A stretch of DNA of 64,000 nt, from the NCBI RefSeq assembly GCF_000227745.2, contig NC_018012.1, positions 620,001-684,000 of the forward strand, given 5' to 3'. This document shows positions 61,299 to 64,000 of the stretch, in pieces; within the stretch, counting starts at the first letter, position 1; each line of letters opens with the position of its first letter. This stretch comes from Thiocystis violascens DSM 198. GTDB taxonomy: Bacteria; Pseudomonadota; Gammaproteobacteria; Chromatiales; Chromatiaceae. The translations under genes and the position numbers were made by a program. The notes under the pieces are model-generated. The model saw only the letters and a program-made list of their open reading frames with translations, ran no database searches and had not been told where the DNA came from.

Positions 61299-62972
61299 AT
61301 GAGAAAGGTTCGTCTGAGTGTGAAGTTGCAGGCCGGTTTTCTGTCGATCGCGATGCTCGTGCTGATCGTCGGGTTGCTCGGGATCAAGGGCGAGTTGGAC
61401 ATGCGGGAGCACATCGAGTCGATCGGCCTGGTCCGCCTACCGTCCATTATCGAGTTGGATCGCATGAATATCGAGCGCCTGCAGGTGCGCACGCAGACGC
61501 TTGAGGTACAGGGACAGGCAGTCTGGTCGCCGGAGACGCGCAAGGTTCTGGAACTGGTCTCGCGTCAGCGCCTGGCGTCCTGGAAGAATGTCGAGGAGGC
61601 CCTGGCCGCGTATGAAAAACTGCCGAAGTCCGCCGACGAGAAAACCGTCTACGAGGTCTTCATGACTGAATACGCGGCCTGGCGCGCGAGCTACGTGCGG
61701 TTGGATCAACTCCTCGCGGGCATGATTCAGGCGACCGGCCCCGAAGAGTATGACCCCCTTTACGCGGAATTTGTTGGATTGGTCACGGACATGATGTTGA
61801 TCTCGGATCGCGTGGGCGTTCTGATCGATACGATGGTGGCGTTCAACAATCAGGCCACCAATGCCGCAGTCGGGAAAGCCCTGGCGGAAGCGGGTCGAAT
61901 GGTGAAGTTCACTGCGGTCGGGATGGGCCTGGGGCTGCTGCTGGCGGTGTTTCTTGGTTTGTATCTGACGCGCGACACGCTGCTTCAGCTTGGCGGGGAA
62001 CCCGCCTATGCGGTCGAGGTGGTCAACCGTGTCGCGGAAGGCGATCTGACCGCGCGGATCGACCTGCGCAAGGATGACACGACCAGTCTGTTGGCCGCCT
62101 TCGCGCGCATGGTGGCGAATATGCAGCGCGTGCTGCGCGAGGTGGCGACGGCCAGCGCGCAGGTGGCGGCGGCGGCCGAGCAACTCTCGGCGACCAGCGA
62201 GGAAATGCGCGAGCAGGTGAAGCTGGAACAGTCCGAGACCGATCAGGTCGCCACCGCGATGAACGAGATGACGGCGACGGTGGAGGAGGTGGCGCGCCAT
62301 GCCGCGGCGGCGGCCCGTGCCGCTCAGGACACCGACTCAGAGACCGATGCGGGGAGCGAGGTGGTGATGCAGACGATCGCGGCCATCGAGTCGCTGGCTC
62401 GCGAGGTGGAATCCGCCGGGGAGGTGATCGCGCGGCTGTCCGAGGATAGCAAGGAGATCGGGGCGGTGCTGGATGTGATCCGGGGCGTGGCCGAGCAGAC
62501 CAATCTGCTGGCGCTCAATGCCGCGATCGAGGCGGCGCGCGCCGGCGAGCAGGGACGCGGATTCGCGGTGGTGGCCGCCGAGGTGCGCACCCTGGCCAGC
62601 CGCACCCAGTCCTCGATCCTGGATATTCAGGAGAAGATCGAGCGGGTGCAGAGCGGCTCGGCCGGGGCGGTGCAGGTGATGGAGAAGGGACGGTCCAAGG
62701 CAACCGAAAGTGTCGCTCAGGCGCGCAGGGCGGGCGAGTCGCTGCATACCATCAGCACCTCGATTACCAGCATCAATGACATGAACCGGCAGATCGCCAG
62801 CGCCGCCGAGGAACAGACGGCGGTAGCGGAAGAGATTAATCGCAACATCCATACGATTTCGGAGACGGTGGATCAAACCTCGGCCGGTTCGTCGCAGATC
62901 GCCACGGCCAGCGTGCAACTGGCCGGTCTGGCTGCGCAGTTACAGGAGCGGGTGGGGCAGTTCAGGATTTAG
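61299..62972 (+). CDS. Methyl-accepting chemotaxis protein
   Basis: This 557-residue receptor has TM1 (about 10-30), a periplasmic helical sensor of about 160 residues, TM2 (about 203-225), a HAMP domain (about 226-280) and the cytoplasmic signalling domain with the hairpin tip [37 protein letters not shown]. There is no CheR-tethering pentapeptide at the end. AAGGA precedes the ATG. The ligand is unknown. Its stop overlaps that of the convergent kinase gene. Confidence 0.94.
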   Translation: MRKVRLSVKLQAGFLSIAMLVLIVGLLGIKGELDMREHIESIGLVRLPSIIELDRMNIERLQVRTQTLEVQGQAVWSPETRKVLELVSRQRLASWKNVEEALAAYEKLPKSADEKTVYEVFMTEYAAWRASYVRLDQLLAGMIQATGPEEYDPLYAEFVGLVTDMMLISDRVGVLIDTMVAFNNQATNAAVGKALAEAGRMVKFTAVGMGLGLLLAVFLGLYLTRDTLLQLGGEPAYAVEVVNRVAEGDLTARIDLRKDDTTSLLAAFARMVANMQRVLREVATASAQVAAAAEQLSATSEEMREQVKLEQSETDQVATAMNEMTATVEEVARHAAAAARAAQDTDSETDAGSEVVMQTIAAIESLAREVESAGEVIARLSEDSKEIGAVLDVIRGVAEQTNLLALNAAIEAARAGEQGRGFAVVAAEVRTLASRTQSSILDIQEKIERVQSGSAGAVQVMEKGRSKATESVAQARRAGESLHTISTSITSINDMNRQIASAAEEQTAVAEEINRNIHTISETVDQTSAGSSQIATASVQLAGLAAQLQERVGQFRI

Positions 62973-64000
62973 GGTGCGATTTCTACTTGTGTGGGTTTGG
63001 TATGAACTTTCCAGGAAATCGCCTCGGAGAGCAGATCCTGCAATTCCTTTTTGTTGAGCGGCTTCGTGAGATAACCGTCGAGACCCGCGGCCAGGCCCGC
63101 CGCGCGCTCCTCCGGAAGCGCGGCGGCGGTGAGGGCGTAAATGGGGATGCGACTCGGGGTCGGCGCGGTCGCTTCGCGGTCGCGGATCCGGCGGGTGGCC
63201 TCCAGTCCGCCCATGACAGGCATCTGCATGTCCATCAGGATGAGATCGAAGGGCGCGCGCGCGCTCCAGTCGACCGCCTCCTGACCATTCTGGGCGAGCG
63301 TGGCCTCATGGCCCCATTTGCTCAGAACCATCAGCATCAGCTTCTGGTTCACGGCATTGTCCTCGGCGAGCAGGATTTTCAGCGCGGTTGGGCCATCACC
63401 CTCGCGTAGCAAGTGACGGGTGATCAGGGGTGCCGGATCCGGTTGACGATCGGTGCGACCCAGCAGCGCATGGATGGCCTTCAGGAGTTCGTGGCGCGCC
63501 ACTGGCTTGGTGAGGAAGGCGTCGATGCCGAGTTCCCGGCAGCGCATCCCAAGCCCCCGAACGGAGGCCGAGGAGAGCATGATCAGCTTCAGATCGCGGA
63601 AACGCGCATCCTGTTTGAGCGCCGCGGCCAGCTCGAAGCCGTCCATCCTCGGCATGTGATAATCGATCAAGAGCACATCGAAGGGGGTGGACGCATTGGC
63701 CTCCAGAACCTGGAGCGCCTCGCGTCCATCCGCCGCCTCGGTCAGTCGCATCTCCCATTGCACCACCAGTTTCCCCAGCACGCGGCGGTTGGTCGCATTG
63801 TCGTCCACCAGCAGGACGCGCTTGTCCCGCAGATCCTGGGGCGGGGGCGAGAGCGCCTCGCGTGTGCTCAGACCCAGCCAGAGGACCACATGGAAGGTGC
63901 TGCCCTCGCCGGGACGGCTGTCCACCCAGATGCGGCCGCCCATCAGTTCCGCCAGTCGCCTGGAAATGGTGAGTCCCAATCCGGTTCCGCCAAAACGCCG
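62969..64000 (-). CDS. Hybrid sensor histidine kinase/response regulator, C-terminal part
   Basis: The frame is open to the window end, so the N-terminal sensor and histidine domain lie outside. The visible 343 residues start in the ATPase domain at the G2 box ([21 protein letters not shown]). They continue with two receiver domains. The first runs from [15 protein letters not shown] with [16 protein letters not shown] and FLTKPV. The second runs from [15 protein letters not shown] with [21 protein letters not shown] and YLTKPL. No C-terminal Hpt domain is seen; the protein ends shortly after the second receiver. Confidence 0.93.
   Translation of the reverse strand, partial: RRFGGTGLGLTISRRLAELMGGRIWVDSRPGEGSTFHVVLWLGLSTREALSPPPQDLRDKRVLLVDDNATNRRVLGKLVVQWEMRLTEAADGREALQVLEANASTPFDVLLIDYHMPRMDGFELAAALKQDARFRDLKLIMLSSASVRGLGMRCRELGIDAFLTKPVARHELLKAIHALLGRTDRQPDPAPLITRHLLREGDGPTALKILLAEDNAVNQKLMLMVLSKWGHEATLAQNGQEAVDWSARAPFDLILMDMQMPVMGGLEATRRIRDREATAPTPSRIPIYALTAAALPEERAAGLAAGLDGYLTKPLNKKELQDLLSEAISWKVHTKPTQVEIAP

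Overview
The window is a high-GC gammaproteobacterial chromosome segment. Its core gene order (nadB / rpoE-rseA-rseB-rseC-degQ-like-lepA-lepB-DUF4845-rnc-era-recO-pdxJ, then tig-clpP-clpX-lon-hupB-ppiD) and many protein details are typical of purple sulfur bacteria and their relatives (Chromatiaceae-like). No photosynthesis or sulfur-oxidation gene lies in the window, so the family assignment is inference.

Region 1 (1 to about 8,100) is accessory DNA. It starts with the tail of a type I restriction subunit (hsdR). An AT-richer integrative element follows: an AlpA-like regulator, three closely spaced hairpins, two tandem inovirus Gp2-like replication genes (one keeps an HVH/HUH-type motif, the other has lost it) and a P4-type tyrosine integrase. 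An intact ISAs1-family element with a perfect 10-bp target duplication sits between the second replication gene and the integrase. A decayed IS256-family copy lies next to the integrase.

Region 2 (8,676 to 12,933) pairs a histone-deacetylase-family enzyme divergently with a Pat-like acetyl-CoA-ligase/GNAT protein, which suggests reversible lysine acetylation. A small cysteine-containing protein follows behind a good sigma-54 promoter.

Region 3 (13,039 to 25,784) is core: NAD synthesis, the sigma-E envelope-stress operon with a candidate self-regulated promoter, and the lepA-lepB-rnc-era-recO-pdxJ translation/RNA/repair block with several overlapping genes.

Region 4 (25,913 to 42,030) is mixed metabolism and stress: a phosphodiesterase/subtilase pair, a molybdopterin oxidoreductase with an unknown partner, yhbY, pgm, htpG, adk, a thioredoxin, DUF1249, an orphan iscR with its own IscR-type box, prmB and hemN.

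Region 5 (42,159 to 50,995) is the proteostasis block tig-clpP-clpX-lon, then hupB, tRNA-Val, tRNA-Asp and ppiD. Region 6 (51,402 to 64,000) holds an etfB-etfA-acyl-CoA dehydrogenase operon of bifurcating-ETF appearance, a BatA-like VWA protein hit at its stop codon by an IS5-family element, serC with an overlapping ATP-grasp gene, a sigma-54-type diguanylate cyclase, a chemoreceptor and a truncated hybrid histidine kinase.

The least explained structure is a dispersed 12-bp motif, TTAAACCGCGTC. It recurs at least nine times between 21 and 48.3 kb, its TAA is often the stop codon of the preceding gene, and three copies form inverted pairs 86 to 88 bp long with unlike interiors.
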